Part shown: piece by piece, positions 36,246 to 45,403 of the stretch
Layout: each line of letters opens with the position of its first letter
Numbering within the stretch: position 1 is the stretch's first letter
Assembly: GCA_000620945.1 (NCBI GenBank)
Contig: KK211198.1
Span: forward strand, 62,001 to 126,000
DNA: 64,000 nucleotides
Direction of reading: 5' to 3'
Source: [Clostridium] viride DSM 6836
GTDB lineage: Bacteria; Bacillota; Clostridia; Oscillospirales; Oscillospiraceae
Made by a program: the position numbers and the translations under genes
Notes under the pieces: model-generated
What the model was told of the DNA's origin: nothing
Seen by the model: the letters and a program-made list of their open reading frames with translations, nothing else
Databases searched by the model: none

Positions 36246-36377
36246 ATGAATGTATTCATTAGCCACTGGCACTGTATCGTGCCACTAATCGGTATTGCGG
36301 TTGCACTCTTTTTCCTGAGAGACAAACCCCAAAAAGCAAAATGCCCAAGGGATTCACACTTCCCGACAGAAGAATAA
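36246..36377 (+). CDS. Small single-pass membrane protein (copper-locus associated)
   Basis: 43 residues: MNVFISHWHCIVPLIGIAVA, then LFFLRDKPQKAKCP. One hydrophobic helix, two Cys residues and two His residues before the helix. It resembles the tiny membrane proteins (DUF2933-like) found near metal-efflux genes, but the match is from memory. The ribosome binding site is weak: AAAGG lies 15 bases away, or a GTG at 36216 could be used. Moderate confidence only. Confidence 0.45.
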   Translation: MNVFISHWHCIVPLIGIAVALFFLRDKPQKAKCPRDSHFPTEE

Positions 36378-36463
36378 ATCGAGCATGCAATATTCCAAGA
36401 ACTCTCGGACAAACTGTTCCTAAAGCTCAACTTGCAAAAGGCATTATGAACTCGAGATAGTGC

Positions 36464-36498
36464 AAAAAAAGATCGTGATAGGGAAATCCATCACGATC
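36464..36498 (-). terminator. Terminator of the HxlR gene
   Basis: 9-bp perfect stem (36471-36479 with 36490-36498) followed on the minus strand by seven T residues. Confidence 0.85.
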
Positions 36499-36505
36499 TG
36501 ATACC

Positions 36506-36871
36506 TTACTTTGGTGGTTTGTGGGTGGTCATGGAGCAGTTGATTTCCAAACCGCCTGCACTCAGGTAATCCGCTCCCCATACATACATGGCCTCCAAAA
36601 TTGGTTTAATGCTCCGTCCTAAATCGGATAAGCGATACTCCACCTTGGGAGGCACAACGGGATACACGGTGCGAATGATCAGAGAGGCCTCCTCCAATTC
36701 GCGCAGTTGTTGGGTGAGCATTTTGGGTGTTGCCTGTGGAATGAGTTTGCGCAGTTCCCCGAAGCGTAGGGTTCCATCAATCAAATGCCATAGAATGAGG
36801 GATTTATACTTCCCACCAATTAGTTCCAGTGTTGCACCAACCGGGCAGTGATAATCATGATTGCAGTCCAT
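36506..36871 (-). CDS. HxlR/DUF24-family transcriptional regulator
   Basis: 121 residues. Winged-helix HxlR family: CPVGATLELIGGKYKSLILWHL, LRFGELRKLIPQATPKMLTQQLRELE, YRLSDLG. Cys residues at the N-terminus (MDCNHDYHCPV) are in the position used by thiol-sensing members such as YodB/HypR for electrophile, disulfide or copper stress. ATG with GGGGGAGG upstream. Divergent from copA with a palindrome right before its start, so it probably represses itself and perhaps the copper genes. Confidence 0.9.
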   Translation of the reverse strand: MDCNHDYHCPVGATLELIGGKYKSLILWHLIDGTLRFGELRKLIPQATPKMLTQQLRELEEASLIIRTVYPVVPPKVEYRLSDLGRSIKPILEAMYVWGADYLSAGGLEINCSMTTHKPPK

Positions 36872-36888
36872 TCTGGGTCCTCCCCCTC

Positions 36889-36910
36889 ATAGTATCCTTT
36901 AGGGTACTAT
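36889..36910. promoter_or_regulatory. Candidate HxlR operator
   Basis: ATAGTATCC-TTTA-GGGTACTAT, 9-bp arms with one mismatch, 18 bases upstream of the HxlR start and overlapping its expected -10 (GATACT). It lies 20 bases before the copA -35. Confidence 0.65.
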
Positions 36911-36929
36911 ATCACAAGAAAGTGCGTAC

Positions 36930-36957
36930 TTGCTTAAAGTGAAATTACTGTTATGAT
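36930..36957 (+). promoter_or_regulatory. Candidate promoter of copA
   Basis: TTGCTT, 16-base spacer, TATGAT, giving a leader of roughly 90 bases. Confidence 0.5.
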
Positions 36958-37055
36958 AATAGCATGCAGATTCCGGTGTGTCAAATCCCAAAAAGTGAGA
37001 ATCGAAACCAGTACGTACGAAAACAGGAAGCTACAACAAATGAGGTGACTCAATT

Positions 37056-39527
37056 ATGGATAGACAAACTCTGAACATCAGAGGAATGACCTGCGCCGCG
37101 TGCGCACAGCGGATTGAAAAAACAGTGCGGAAGCTCTCGGGCATCCAGCAAGCAAGCGTGAATCTAGCAAGCGAAACCTTATTCATTGAATATGATCCAG
37201 CTAGTTTATCCCTCCACCAGATCAAAGAATCCGTTACCAAACTTGGGTATGAGGCGGAAGAGCAAAACGAACACAGCAAGGTGACCATTCCCATCGGGGA
37301 TATGACCTGCGCCGCGTGCGCACAGCGCATTGAAAAGGCAATTGGAAAGCTGGATGGTGCGGTTAGTGTCTCGGTGAATTTCGCCACGGAGAAGGCCACC
37401 GTTACCTACGATCCCCATCAGCTGCGCTTGTCAAGGATTCAGGAAACGATTGAAAAGGCCGGATATCGGGTGCTGGAAATCAACAAAACCAATGCTGTGG
37501 ACCAGGACAGAGCTAACAAACAAAAAGAAATCAACATCCTTTGGACAAAATTCATCGTAGCGGCGGTGTTCTCTCTCCCCCTCCTTTACATCGCAATGGT
37601 CCCCATGCTGACCAAGTGGGTCAGTCTTCCCTATCCGGCAGGTTTGGATCCCATGAACTACTCCCTTATCTACGCACTACTGGAGCTTCTCTTGGTCATT
37701 CCTGTGATCGGAGTTGGTTATCGGTTTTATACCGTTGGCTTTTCAGCTTTACTCCATCGGAGCCCCAACATGGATTCCCTGATTGCCATCGGCACCTCGG
37801 CAGCCGTGTTATATAGTATTTACAACACGGTTCAAATTGCTAACGGTCACTTTAAAGCGGTCGAATCCCTCTACTATGAAACAGCTGGCGTGATCATCAC
37901 CCTGATTCTCTTGGGGAAATCACTGGAGGCAGTTTCCAAGGGCCGCACCAGCGAAGCCATCAAAAAGCTCATGGGCTTAGCCCCTAAAACAGCCTTTATC
38001 TTAGAGGATGGCGTTGAGAAAGAAATACCAATCGAAGAAGTGGAAATTGGAAACATCCTGATCGTAAAGCCAGGTTCAAAAATCCCCGTGGATGGCACGG
38101 TAATGGAAGGCTATACCGCCATAGACGAATCCATGCTGACCGGTGAGAGCATGCCAGTGGATAAAAGGGCAGGAGATCCGGTCTATGCCGCTTCCCTCAA
38201 TACCACAGGAACCATTCAGTTTCGGGCGGAGAAAATCGGAAGCGACACGGCCCTAGCGCAGATCATTAAGTTGGTCGAAGACGCGCAAGGCTCTAAGGCT
38301 CCCATAGCACAGCTGGCCGACATTGTATCCGGCTACTTTGTTCCCGTGGTGTGCGTAATTGCATTGCTGTCTGGACTCTTTTGGTTCTTTTACAGTGGCG
38401 GCGACCTGAAATTCGCCCTTACGATCTTCATTTCTGTGCTAGTGATTGCTTGCCCTTGCGCCTTGGGCTTGGCAACGCCCACTGCCATCATGGTCGCAAC
38501 CGGAAAAGGTGCAGAGCATGGAATCCTGATTAAGGGCGGCGAAGCATTGGAAACCGCGCACAAGATCAATACCATAGTGTTTGATAAGACGGGTACGATT
38601 ACAGAAGGCAAACCCACCGTGACGGATGTGTTAACGAAGGGGACCATCGAAGCCGACTGGCTCCTTACACTAACCGCCTCTGCAGAAACAGGATCGGAAC
38701 ACCCCCTTGGGCAAGCCATTGTCACGGGTGCACTGGATCGGAAGATGGAACTTCTCAAAGCCGAGCAGTTTAACTCCCTAACCGGACGGGGCATTGAAGC
38801 CCAAATTCAAGGAACAAAAGTTTTAGCCGGTAACCGCAAACTCATGGAGGAGCGTGGAATCACTCTATCCGCATTGGAAACGGATTCAGATCGACTGGCA
38901 ACCGAAGGAAAAACGCCCATGTATGTTGCCATCAATGATCAGTTGGCCGGTATCATCGCTGTGGCCGATGTGGTCAAGGCTTCCAGCAAACTGGCCATGG
39001 AACAGCTCCACAAACTAGGGATAAAAGTGGCAATGATTACAGGAGACAATAAAAAGACCGCAGATGCGATTGCAAAGCAGGTCGGAATTGATCGGGTCTT
39101 GGCGGAGGTGCTGCCGCAGGATAAGTCCAACGAGGTCAAGAAGCTACAAGCCGAGGGACGCAAGGTGGCCATGGTTGGTGACGGTATCAATGACGCCCCG
39201 GCACTGGCACAGGCGGACATCGGGATCGCGATTGGTTCTGGTACGGATGTGGCTATGGAATCGGCGGATATCGTACTCATGAAAAGTGATTTAAGAGACG
39301 TGCCAACCGCCATTCAATTAAGCAAAAAAACCATTCAGAACATTAAGCAAAACCTATTTTGGGCCTTTGGATACAATGTGATCGGAATTCCCATCGCAGC
39401 GGGTGTCTTGCATCTCTTTGGGGGTCCCCTTCTGAATCCGATCTTTGCGGCGGCAGCCATGAGTTTAAGTTCGGTTTCTGTGTTAGCAAACGCCCTGCGT
39501 TTAAAACGATTTCGCCCAATACGGTAA
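37056..39527 (+). CDS. copA: Copper-translocating P-type ATPase
   Basis: 823 residues. P1B-1 ATPase exporting Cu(I). Two N-terminal HMA domains (MTCAAC at 11-16 and 83-88), transport motif CPC at 466-468 in [17 protein letters not shown] actuator motif, phosphorylation site DKTGT (Asp510), SEHPLG nucleotide-binding His, [10 protein letters not shown] and the [15 protein letters not shown] end helix. ATG with GAGGTG upstream. Followed closely by a lipoprotein gene and copZ. Divergent from the HxlR regulator. Confidence 0.97.
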   Translation: MDRQTLNIRGMTCAACAQRIEKTVRKLSGIQQASVNLASETLFIEYDPASLSLHQIKESVTKLGYEAEEQNEHSKVTIPIGDMTCAACAQRIEKAIGKLDGAVSVSVNFATEKATVTYDPHQLRLSRIQETIEKAGYRVLEINKTNAVDQDRANKQKEINILWTKFIVAAVFSLPLLYIAMVPMLTKWVSLPYPAGLDPMNYSLIYALLELLLVIPVIGVGYRFYTVGFSALLHRSPNMDSLIAIGTSAAVLYSIYNTVQIANGHFKAVESLYYETAGVIITLILLGKSLEAVSKGRTSEAIKKLMGLAPKTAFILEDGVEKEIPIEEVEIGNILIVKPGSKIPVDGTVMEGYTAIDESMLTGESMPVDKRAGDPVYAASLNTTGTIQFRAEKIGSDTALAQIIKLVEDAQGSKAPIAQLADIVSGYFVPVVCVIALLSGLFWFFYSGGDLKFALTIFISVLVIACPCALGLATPTAIMVATGKGAEHGILIKGGEALETAHKINTIVFDKTGTITEGKPTVTDVLTKGTIEADWLLTLTASAETGSEHPLGQAIVTGALDRKMELLKAEQFNSLTGRGIEAQIQGTKVLAGNRKLMEERGITLSALETDSDRLATEGKTPMYVAINDQLAGIIAVADVVKASSKLAMEQLHKLGIKVAMITGDNKKTADAIAKQVGIDRVLAEVLPQDKSNEVKKLQAEGRKVAMVGDGINDAPALAQADIGIAIGSGTDVAMESADIVLMKSDLRDVPTAIQLSKKTIQNIKQNLFWAFGYNVIGIPIAAGVLHLFGGPLLNPIFAAAAMSLSSVSVLANALRLKRFRPIR

Positions 39528-39546
39528 AGAAGGAACGGTGTACAAA

Positions 39547-40260
39547 ATGAACGAAAGATGGAAGCAGGTTACGGCACTTGCCGCAGGGTTTGTGCTCTTG
39601 GGATCGCTGGCCGCTTGCTCTGGACTAAAGAGCCTAGATGTGGTCGGTCAGGAATCCATTACCTCATTTGATAAGGTGCTAACCACTATCCCCGATCAGG
39701 TGAAGGCCGATGACATGAATGCCGGCTGGTCCCTAGAAGCACCGGACCAGTCTGTACGCTTTATTTGGAGTGAAGACTACAGCAAATCTGCGCTTCACGA
39801 TGTTATGCTGGATCTGGATGCAACACCCTTTTTGGATGCAGGACTCGACCCTACGAAATTACCAGACAACTACGCATTCTATGAAGATAGGCTCATGGTG
39901 GGGCAGAAACTGGGCAAGGACCCGTTTAGCTACCAAGGGGATCCCACCCCATTGGCATCCTATGAGCAAATCGTCAGCCACTACCGCGATGTGATTAACT
40001 ACCACACATCTCTTGATCATTATGGGGTGAAGCTAGGCGATGGTAATATGTTTGAGTGGGCAAAGGATATGAACACCAATGGCTATAACAACGAAAACCA
40101 GGATAAGGACATTGTGTTTGTATTAAATCCCCAGTCACTGATCGCCGCAGGGGTGGACCCTGACAAGGTGGAAGGATGGGTCTATACGCAGGTACCAATT
40201 GAGGAAAACGGAAAAACCACACAGGTATGGAAGTTTCTCAAGCCCTTTAACCTAGCATAA
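39547..40260 (+). CDS. Lipoprotein of unknown function (copper locus)
   Basis: 237 residues from the ATG at 39547 (a GTG three codons earlier is the alternative). Lipoprotein signal with lipobox GSLAAC, so it is anchored outside the membrane. The mature part is Asp/Tyr-rich without clear Cys/Met metal motifs (LDATPFLDAGLDPTKLPDNYAFYEDRLMVGQKLG). No family recognised. Lies 20 bases after copA and 32 before copZ, hence likely part of copper handling at the cell surface. Confidence 0.75.
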   Translation: MNERWKQVTALAAGFVLLGSLAACSGLKSLDVVGQESITSFDKVLTTIPDQVKADDMNAGWSLEAPDQSVRFIWSEDYSKSALHDVMLDLDATPFLDAGLDPTKLPDNYAFYEDRLMVGQKLGKDPFSYQGDPTPLASYEQIVSHYRDVINYHTSLDHYGVKLGDGNMFEWAKDMNTNGYNNENQDKDIVFVLNPQSLIAAGVDPDKVEGWVYTQVPIEENGKTTQVWKFLKPFNLA

Positions 40261-40292
40261 TGTAATACTAAGAAAATAACGGAGGTATAAAG

Positions 40293-40499
40293 ATGGAACA
40301 GTCAATTCTAAAGGTGGATGGAATGTCCTGTGAACACTGCGTCAAAGCAATCACCAACGCGGTGGGTGCCCTGCCTAATGTGTCCCAGGTATCGGTTGAC
40401 CTCAAAACCAAAACCGTGACCGTGCAGCACGGAGCCGAGCTTAGCTTGGAGAAAATCAAAAGTGAAATTGAAGATCAGGGATATGATATTATCCCCTGA
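40293..40499 (+). CDS. copZ: Copper chaperone
   Basis: 68 residues, one HMA domain with GMSCEHC (10-16), the Cu(I)-binding motif of CopZ chaperones that deliver copper to CopA or to a repressor. ATG with ACGGAGG upstream. Last gene of the copA series before a hairpin at 40509. Confidence 0.95.
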   Translation: MEQSILKVDGMSCEHCVKAITNAVGALPNVSQVSVDLKTKTVTVQHGAELSLEKIKSEIEDQGYDIIP

Positions 40500-40508
40500 T
40501 GTTCAACG

Positions 40509-40540
40509 AGGGGAACCGCTGCACTTGCGGTTCCCCTTGT
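40509..40540 (+). terminator. Probable terminator after copZ
   Basis: 11-bp GC-rich stem (40509-40519 with 40527-40537), 7-base loop, only a short T tract. Confidence 0.6.
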
Positions 40541-40578
40541 ATACGTAATATGAGAATCGGATAAAGTAGGTGTCCAAC

Positions 40579-41280
40579 ATGTCCAAAGCTTCAAAAACCA
40601 TTTTAGCCATCGATGATGAGCCGAAGATCCTCGAGGTGATTGTCTCCTTTTTCGAACAGAAAGGGTATCAGGTTTTGACGGCCCAGACTGGATCTTCCGC
40701 CATGGCGCTGTTTGAAAAAAACAACATCTCACTCATTTTATTAGACCTCATGCTTCCCGATTGTTCTGGAGAAGCCATTTGCACGGCCATTCGCAAACGA
40801 TCACGGGTACCCATCATCATGCTAACGGCAAAATCCGAGGAAGCTAGCCAGTTGAATGGATTGGATCTTGGCGCAGATGATTACATCACAAAACCCTTTA
40901 GTTTAAAGGTATTGGCTGCGCGGGTGGAAGCAGTGCTCCGGCGGGGCGCTGATGAATTGGTGCCTTTGGTTCCCAGAAGCTCGTGGCGGAATGGAGATTT
41001 AGTGGTTGATTTTGAGAAGAAAACAGTATTCAAACAGGGCATCGAACTGAGTGTAACGCCCAGTGAATACAAAATTCTCTCTGCCCTCTTAAAATACCCG
41101 GGCCGGGTGTTCACTCGCGAAGAATTGATTTCCCTCGTGTTTGATGATGACTTTGATAGCTTTGACCGAGTGATAGACAATCACATCAAGAATTTACGAC
41201 AGAAGATCGAAGATGATACTAAGTCCCCGGTTTATATACAGACGATACGTGGGCTGGGGTATAAATTTGGAGGGGATTAA
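40579..41280 (+). CDS. OmpR-family response regulator
   Basis: 233 residues from ATG 40579. Receiver domain with acidic pocket DDEP, phospho-acceptor Asp56 (ILLDLMLPD), Thr in MLTAKS and Lys in YITKPF; C-terminal winged helix (VFTREELISLVFDDDF, DNHIKNLRQKIED, IRGLGYKFG). Partner of the kinase that begins 1 base after its stop. The location after copZ suggests a metal or envelope-stress role. Confidence 0.94.
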   Translation: MSKASKTILAIDDEPKILEVIVSFFEQKGYQVLTAQTGSSAMALFEKNNISLILLDLMLPDCSGEAICTAIRKRSRVPIIMLTAKSEEASQLNGLDLGADDYITKPFSLKVLAARVEAVLRRGADELVPLVPRSSWRNGDLVVDFEKKTVFKQGIELSVTPSEYKILSALLKYPGRVFTREELISLVFDDDFDSFDRVIDNHIKNLRQKIEDDTKSPVYIQTIRGLGYKFGGD

Positions 41281-41281
41281 G

Positions 41282-42670
41282 ATGAGTTATAAGTTTCGCA
41301 CACAACTCACCATGACGATTGCCTTCATCGTACTATCCACCGTTGCACTCATTAGTTTACTGGCAAACTTCTTCATCCATCTGGAATTTGAAGAATACGC
41401 CAAGGAGCAACAAAAGTCCTATGTGAATAACCTGGTCACGAACCTAACCCACCAATTCAACGAAAAAACTGGAAATTGGAATGTGGAATATGTTCATGGC
41501 ATCGGAATGTCCGCCCTGTATGACGGCTATCTCATTCAACTAAAGGATTCCAATGGAGGGCTTGTGTGGGATGCAGAACACCATGATATGGCCGCCTGTT
41601 CTCAGGTGATGCACGACATTATTGAACGCATGGAGCAGAAACGTCCTGGACTAAACGGTGGGATTGTCTCGCAAGAGGTGCGTTTGCAAGAGAACCAAGT
41701 AGAAATCGGTAGTCTTGTCCTCCGCTACTATGGCCCTTATTTTTTGAGTGAGAGCGACTATCATTTCCTGGATTCCCTGAATCTTGTCCTGGCAGTCATC
41801 GGCTGCTTATCATTACTTTGCTCCTTAATAGCCGGAGGCTACTTGGCAAAGCGAATATCCCGTCCGGTCATTAACACAGCACAGATGGCCACCCAAATTG
41901 CGGAAGGAAACTATACCAATCGATTAGAAGGACAAACCAACATTTTTGAATTGGATCAGTTGATTGCAGCAGTGAACGACATGGCAGCCTCCTTGGATAG
42001 CCAAGAAGGCTTGCGAAAGCGTTTAACAACCGATGTTGCCCACGAGCTGCGCACGCCCCTTGCTGCGGTATCCTCCCATTTGGAGGCCATGATGGAGGGG
42101 GTATGGCAACCAACCCCGGAACGTTTGGAGAGCTGTTATGAGGAGATAGGAAGACTTTCCGGATTGGTATCGGATTTGGAGCGCTTAGCTAAGGTGGAGC
42201 ACGACAACCTCAACCTGGAGAAAACCGATGTCGACTTGTTGGAGCTCGCCCATACCGTTGTGGGTAATTTCGAAATGGAAAGCGCAAAAAAGAGGATTTC
42301 TCTTCATGTGGATGGTGCAGAATCCCATGTGCTTGCCGACAAGGATAGACTACATCAGGTGCTTGCCAACCTGCTCTCCAATGCCATCAAGTACTCCGCA
42401 GAAGGTTGCTCCATTCGGGTGGCCGTAAGCGATACGCCAGAGCGTGGTATTTTGACCGTGGAGGATAATGGAATGGGGATACCTGAGAAAGACCTTCCCT
42501 TTATCTTTGAACGCTTTTACCGCACCGATCACTCTCGAAGCCGTTTGACCGGTGGGGCGGGAATCGGATTAGCCATTGTAAAGTCCATTGTGTCGGCCCA
42601 TGGTGGAACGGTGAAAGCTGAAAGTAGCGTGGGACATGGAAGCCGCTTTATCGTCAGCTTGCCGAAATAA
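41282..42670 (+). CDS. Sensor histidine kinase (BaeS/CusS-like)
   Basis: 462 residues from ATG 41282 (GGAGGGG upstream). Two membrane helices (about 10-32 and 170-192) flanking an extracytoplasmic sensor, HAMP, dimerisation helix with phospho-acceptor His254 in DVAHELRTPLAAV, and an ATPase domain (NLLSNAIKYSAEG, VEDNGMGIPEKDLPFIFERFYR, GGAGIGLAIVKSIV). Forms an operon with the response regulator. Sensor domain lacks an obvious Cys/Met/His metal cluster, so copper sensing is inferred from location only. Confidence 0.93.
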   Translation: MSYKFRTQLTMTIAFIVLSTVALISLLANFFIHLEFEEYAKEQQKSYVNNLVTNLTHQFNEKTGNWNVEYVHGIGMSALYDGYLIQLKDSNGGLVWDAEHHDMAACSQVMHDIIERMEQKRPGLNGGIVSQEVRLQENQVEIGSLVLRYYGPYFLSESDYHFLDSLNLVLAVIGCLSLLCSLIAGGYLAKRISRPVINTAQMATQIAEGNYTNRLEGQTNIFELDQLIAAVNDMAASLDSQEGLRKRLTTDVAHELRTPLAAVSSHLEAMMEGVWQPTPERLESCYEEIGRLSGLVSDLERLAKVEHDNLNLEKTDVDLLELAHTVVGNFEMESAKKRISLHVDGAESHVLADKDRLHQVLANLLSNAIKYSAEGCSIRVAVSDTPERGILTVEDNGMGIPEKDLPFIFERFYRTDHSRSRLTGGAGIGLAIVKSIVSAHGGTVKAESSVGHGSRFIVSLPK

Positions 42671-42698
42671 AGCTCGCGACCTTTGTGTACAAAACCAT

Positions 42699-43766
42699 TC
42701 AGCAAATGGTTCCGCCACCAACGACCAGATCGCCATCGTAAAGCACAGCAGCCTGTCCTTTGGCTATGGCAAACTGCGGCTCGTCAAAGGTAATGTGTGC
42801 GGTACGTTCTCCCGTAGGGGTCACGCTGGCCCACTGCTCTACCTGCCGGTAACGCACCTTGACTTTGACACGTAGGTGATTCGGCGCTTGTTCAAAGGCT
42901 ATCCAGTTGACATCCGTAATTTCCAACTCTCTTGTATACAGATCTTCCCGCTTGCCAAGCACAATCGTGTTATCCTCCGCTCTTTTTTCAAACACATAGA
43001 TGGGCTCAGGAAAAGACAGCCCAATCCCCTTTCGTTGTCCAATCGTATAGCGAATGATCCCCCTATGCTCCCCCAGTATCCTTCCACTTCGATCCACAAA
43101 AGGTCCATGAGGATAGGTTTTATCCGTCTTCCGTTCAATGACCTTACCATAATCCCCATCGGGTACGAAGCAAATATCCTGACTCTCCTTTTTCTGTGCG
43201 TTCACAAAGCCATGCTCTTCTGCAATGCTTCGGATTTCTGGCTTACACATCTCACCAAGGGGAAACTTGGTATGTGCTAGTTGCTCCTGCGTCAAAAAGT
43301 ATAGAACATAGCTTTGATCTTTTTCCGAATCCAAGGCTTTCTTGAGTAGGTATCGTCCATTTACGTTCTCTATGCGTGCATAATGCCCGGTGACAACGTA
43401 CTGGCATTGCAGCAGTATGGCACGCTGGTACAGCTTATCAAACTTCATGTAGCGATTGCAATCAATGCAGGGATTGGGCGTGGCTTCGTTTTCATACGCA
43501 GATATAAAGCGGTCGATTACCTGCTCTTCAAAGGCATCCGTAAAATTAAAGACATAAAACGGAATTCCGAGGCGATACGCTACGCTGCGAGCATCCTCAA
43601 CATCACGAAGAGAGCAACAGGTTTTTTCGTTGGGTACACAGGTTAGCTCGTTGTGAAACAGCTTCATCATGGATCCGATGCAATGGTACCCCTTCTCTTT
43701 CATCAACAGAGCGGCGACGCTGGAATCCACGCCGCCACTCATAGCAATCAGTGCGTTTTCGTTCAT
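42699..43766 (-). CDS. mnmA: tRNA-specific 2-thiouridylase
   Basis: 355 residues. Adds sulfur at position 2 of the wobble uridine in tRNA-Glu/Gln/Lys, using ATP and persulfide sulfur originating from cysteine. PP-loop SGGVDSS (10-16), NPCIDCN with a catalytic Cys, SQDICFVP with the second Cys, and GQRKGIGL. ATG with GAGGT upstream. Monocistronic, divergent from an amino-acid importer; its promoter overlaps an AT palindrome. Confidence 0.96.
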   Translation of the reverse strand: MNENALIAMSGGVDSSVAALLMKEKGYHCIGSMMKLFHNELTCVPNEKTCCSLRDVEDARSVAYRLGIPFYVFNFTDAFEEQVIDRFISAYENEATPNPCIDCNRYMKFDKLYQRAILLQCQYVVTGHYARIENVNGRYLLKKALDSEKDQSYVLYFLTQEQLAHTKFPLGEMCKPEIRSIAEEHGFVNAQKKESQDICFVPDGDYGKVIERKTDKTYPHGPFVDRSGRILGEHRGIIRYTIGQRKGIGLSFPEPIYVFEKRAEDNTIVLGKREDLYTRELEITDVNWIAFEQAPNHLRVKVKVRYRQVEQWASVTPTGERTAHITFDEPQFAIAKGQAAVLYDGDLVVGGGTIC

Positions 43767-43802
43767 GGTTCTTACCTCAGTGTTTTTCGTTTACTTCATC
43801 TA

Positions 43803-43831
43803 AGTATATTCCTATAAACATATATAGTCAA
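43803..43831 (-). promoter_or_regulatory. SigA-type promoter of mnmA
   Basis: Minus strand TTGACT, 17-base spacer, TATACT. Confidence 0.75.
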
Positions 43832-43838
43832 TATGTTT
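43816..43838. promoter_or_regulatory. AT-rich palindrome over the mnmA promoter
   Basis: AAACATAT-N7-ATATGTTT, perfect 8-bp arms, covering the -35 and part of the spacer of the mnmA promoter. Candidate repressor site. Confidence 0.65.
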
Positions 43839-43966
43839 TAAAACCCGATAGTCCTATTCTATGTTTAGCCCCAAGAAACCTACTATTGATAGGCTTCTAG
43901 GGCTTATTTCATGCTTGTGTTTTTATGTCCTTTGATTTGTGGCCCAAAAGAAAAAACATTTTGGTA

Positions 43967-43995
43967 TTGACAAGCGCTCCGTTCCCATCTATAAT
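43967..43995 (+). promoter_or_regulatory. Consensus SigA promoter of the amino-acid importer operon
   Basis: TTGACA, 17-base spacer, TATAAT: exact consensus in all positions. Predicted start about 44002. Confidence 0.9.
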
Positions 43996-44010
43996 CACTA
44001 AACATACAAT

Positions 44011-44028
44011 ACATATATGCTTATATGT
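44011..44028. promoter_or_regulatory. AT-rich palindrome just after the importer promoter
   Basis: ACATATA-TGCT-TATATGT, perfect 7-bp arms, about 10 bases downstream of the predicted transcription start. Half-site ACATAT is shared with the mnmA palindrome. Confidence 0.6.
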
Positions 44029-44074
44029 TTATGCGTTTGGTGAGCATAAACTTCAACAATAAGGAGTGGATGCC

Positions 44075-44734
44075 TTGGATCTCTTGTTTCTGAAAACCCA
44101 TATTCCCATGTACTTAGAAGCCGCAAAGCTTACCTTGAACCTGGCCTCTTGGGGGATTCTCCTTTCTTTCTTCATTGGTTTAGTTTGCAGTCTGATCGAG
44201 TATTACCGAATTCCGGTGCTTAGGACGATCAGTCGATGTTACATCGAACTATCTCGCAACACTCCCCTTCTGGTTCAGTTATTCTTGCTCTATTTTGGCT
44301 TGCCAAAGATAGGAATCGCCCTGAGTTCACAAAGCTGTGCCATCATAGGCCTCACCTTCTTGGGGGGAAGTTATATGGCGGAAGCCTTTCGCAGTGGACT
44401 GGAGTCCGTTGAGAAGATTCAATTGGAGACTGGACTCAGTATTGGTCTAAGCCAAAAACAGGTGATGGGATATGTAGTGCTCCCACAGGCTCTATCCGTT
44501 TCCATTCCCGCACTCTGTGCGAACGTGATCTTTTTGATTAAGGAAACCTCCGTATTTAGCGCCGTGGCCCTGGCAGACCTAATGTTTGTAGCAAAGGATT
44601 TAATCGGTCTCTACTACAAGACAAATGAGGCACTGCTCTTGCTGGTAATATCCTATTTGATCATCCTCTTGCCCATTTCCCTGTTTGCATCTTACTTGGA
44701 AAGGAGGTTGCGCTATGCCGGATTTGGGACTTAA
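44075..44734 (+). CDS. Polar amino-acid ABC transporter permease 1
   Basis: 219 residues from TTG 44075 (AAGGAG 8 bases upstream; a GTG at 44066 overlaps that site and the ATG between is out of frame). HisM-type permease with about five membrane helices and the EAA loop motif (YMAEAFRSGLESVEKIQLETGLSIGLS). First gene of a four-gene importer operon. Substrate class inferred from the periplasmic protein and the linked mnmA. Confidence 0.92.
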   Translation: MDLLFLKTHIPMYLEAAKLTLNLASWGILLSFFIGLVCSLIEYYRIPVLRTISRCYIELSRNTPLLVQLFLLYFGLPKIGIALSSQSCAIIGLTFLGGSYMAEAFRSGLESVEKIQLETGLSIGLSQKQVMGYVVLPQALSVSIPALCANVIFLIKETSVFSAVALADLMFVAKDLIGLYYKTNEALLLLVISYLIILLPISLFASYLERRLRYAGFGT

Positions 44735-45392
44735 TGTTCTGTTCGAGGGGAGCAATTTTTTGCGACTGCTCCTGGGGCTCTGGGTCACTGTAAAGATATC
44801 CTTACTTTCGGTTTCTCTATCGATTATTCTGGGATTCTTTTTAGGAATTCTGATGACGGGAAAGCATCCTCTGATCCGGATCCTATCCACCCTATATCTG
44901 GAGTTTGTCCGTATTATGCCCCAGTTGGTTCTTCTGTTTCTGGTTTACTTTGGGCTGACAAAAGCCTTTCATGTGAACCTATCGGGCACAGCATCTGCGA
45001 TCCTTGTGTTTGTCTTGTGGGGTACAGCTGAAATGGGAGATCTTGTTCGCAGCGCACTCATATCCATTCCGAAGCATCAATACGAAAGTGCCTCTGCTCT
45101 GGGGATGACTACTCCTCAGGTCTATCGATACATCATTGCGCCGCAGACCCTTCGCAGGTTGCTCCCCCTGGCCATCAATCTGACGACCCGCATGATCAAG
45201 ACCACCTCACTCGTTGCTTTGATCGGTGTCGTTGAAGTTCTAAAGGTCGGTCAGCAAATCATAGAAGCCAATCGCTTTCATGCACCCACGGCCGCCATGG
45301 GGATCTATGGAACCATATTTTTGTTATACTTTCTTGTTTGCTTTTTGTTTTCTCGCTTGGCCAAACAGGCAGAGCGCTATGGAAAGGATTGA
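44715..45392 (+). CDS. Polar amino-acid ABC transporter permease 2
   Basis: 225 residues from ATG 44715 (AAGGAGG upstream). HisM/GlnP family with five helices and EAA motif (EMGDLVRSALISIPKHQYESASALGMT). Overlaps the first permease gene by 20 bases, so the two are translationally linked and probably form a heterodimer. The ATPase gene starts 11 bases on. Confidence 0.92.
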   Translation: MPDLGLNVLFEGSNFLRLLLGLWVTVKISLLSVSLSIILGFFLGILMTGKHPLIRILSTLYLEFVRIMPQLVLLFLVYFGLTKAFHVNLSGTASAILVFVLWGTAEMGDLVRSALISIPKHQYESASALGMTTPQVYRYIIAPQTLRRLLPLAINLTTRMIKTTSLVALIGVVEVLKVGQQIIEANRFHAPTAAMGIYGTIFLLYFLVCFLFSRLAKQAERYGKD

Positions 45393-45403
45393 GGTAAGTT
45401 TTC

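Noticed and set aside
43861-43910. T-box or riboswitch upstream of the amino-acid importer
   Set aside because: Only an imperfect hairpin is seen, and it lies upstream of the consensus promoter, so it is not in the leader.
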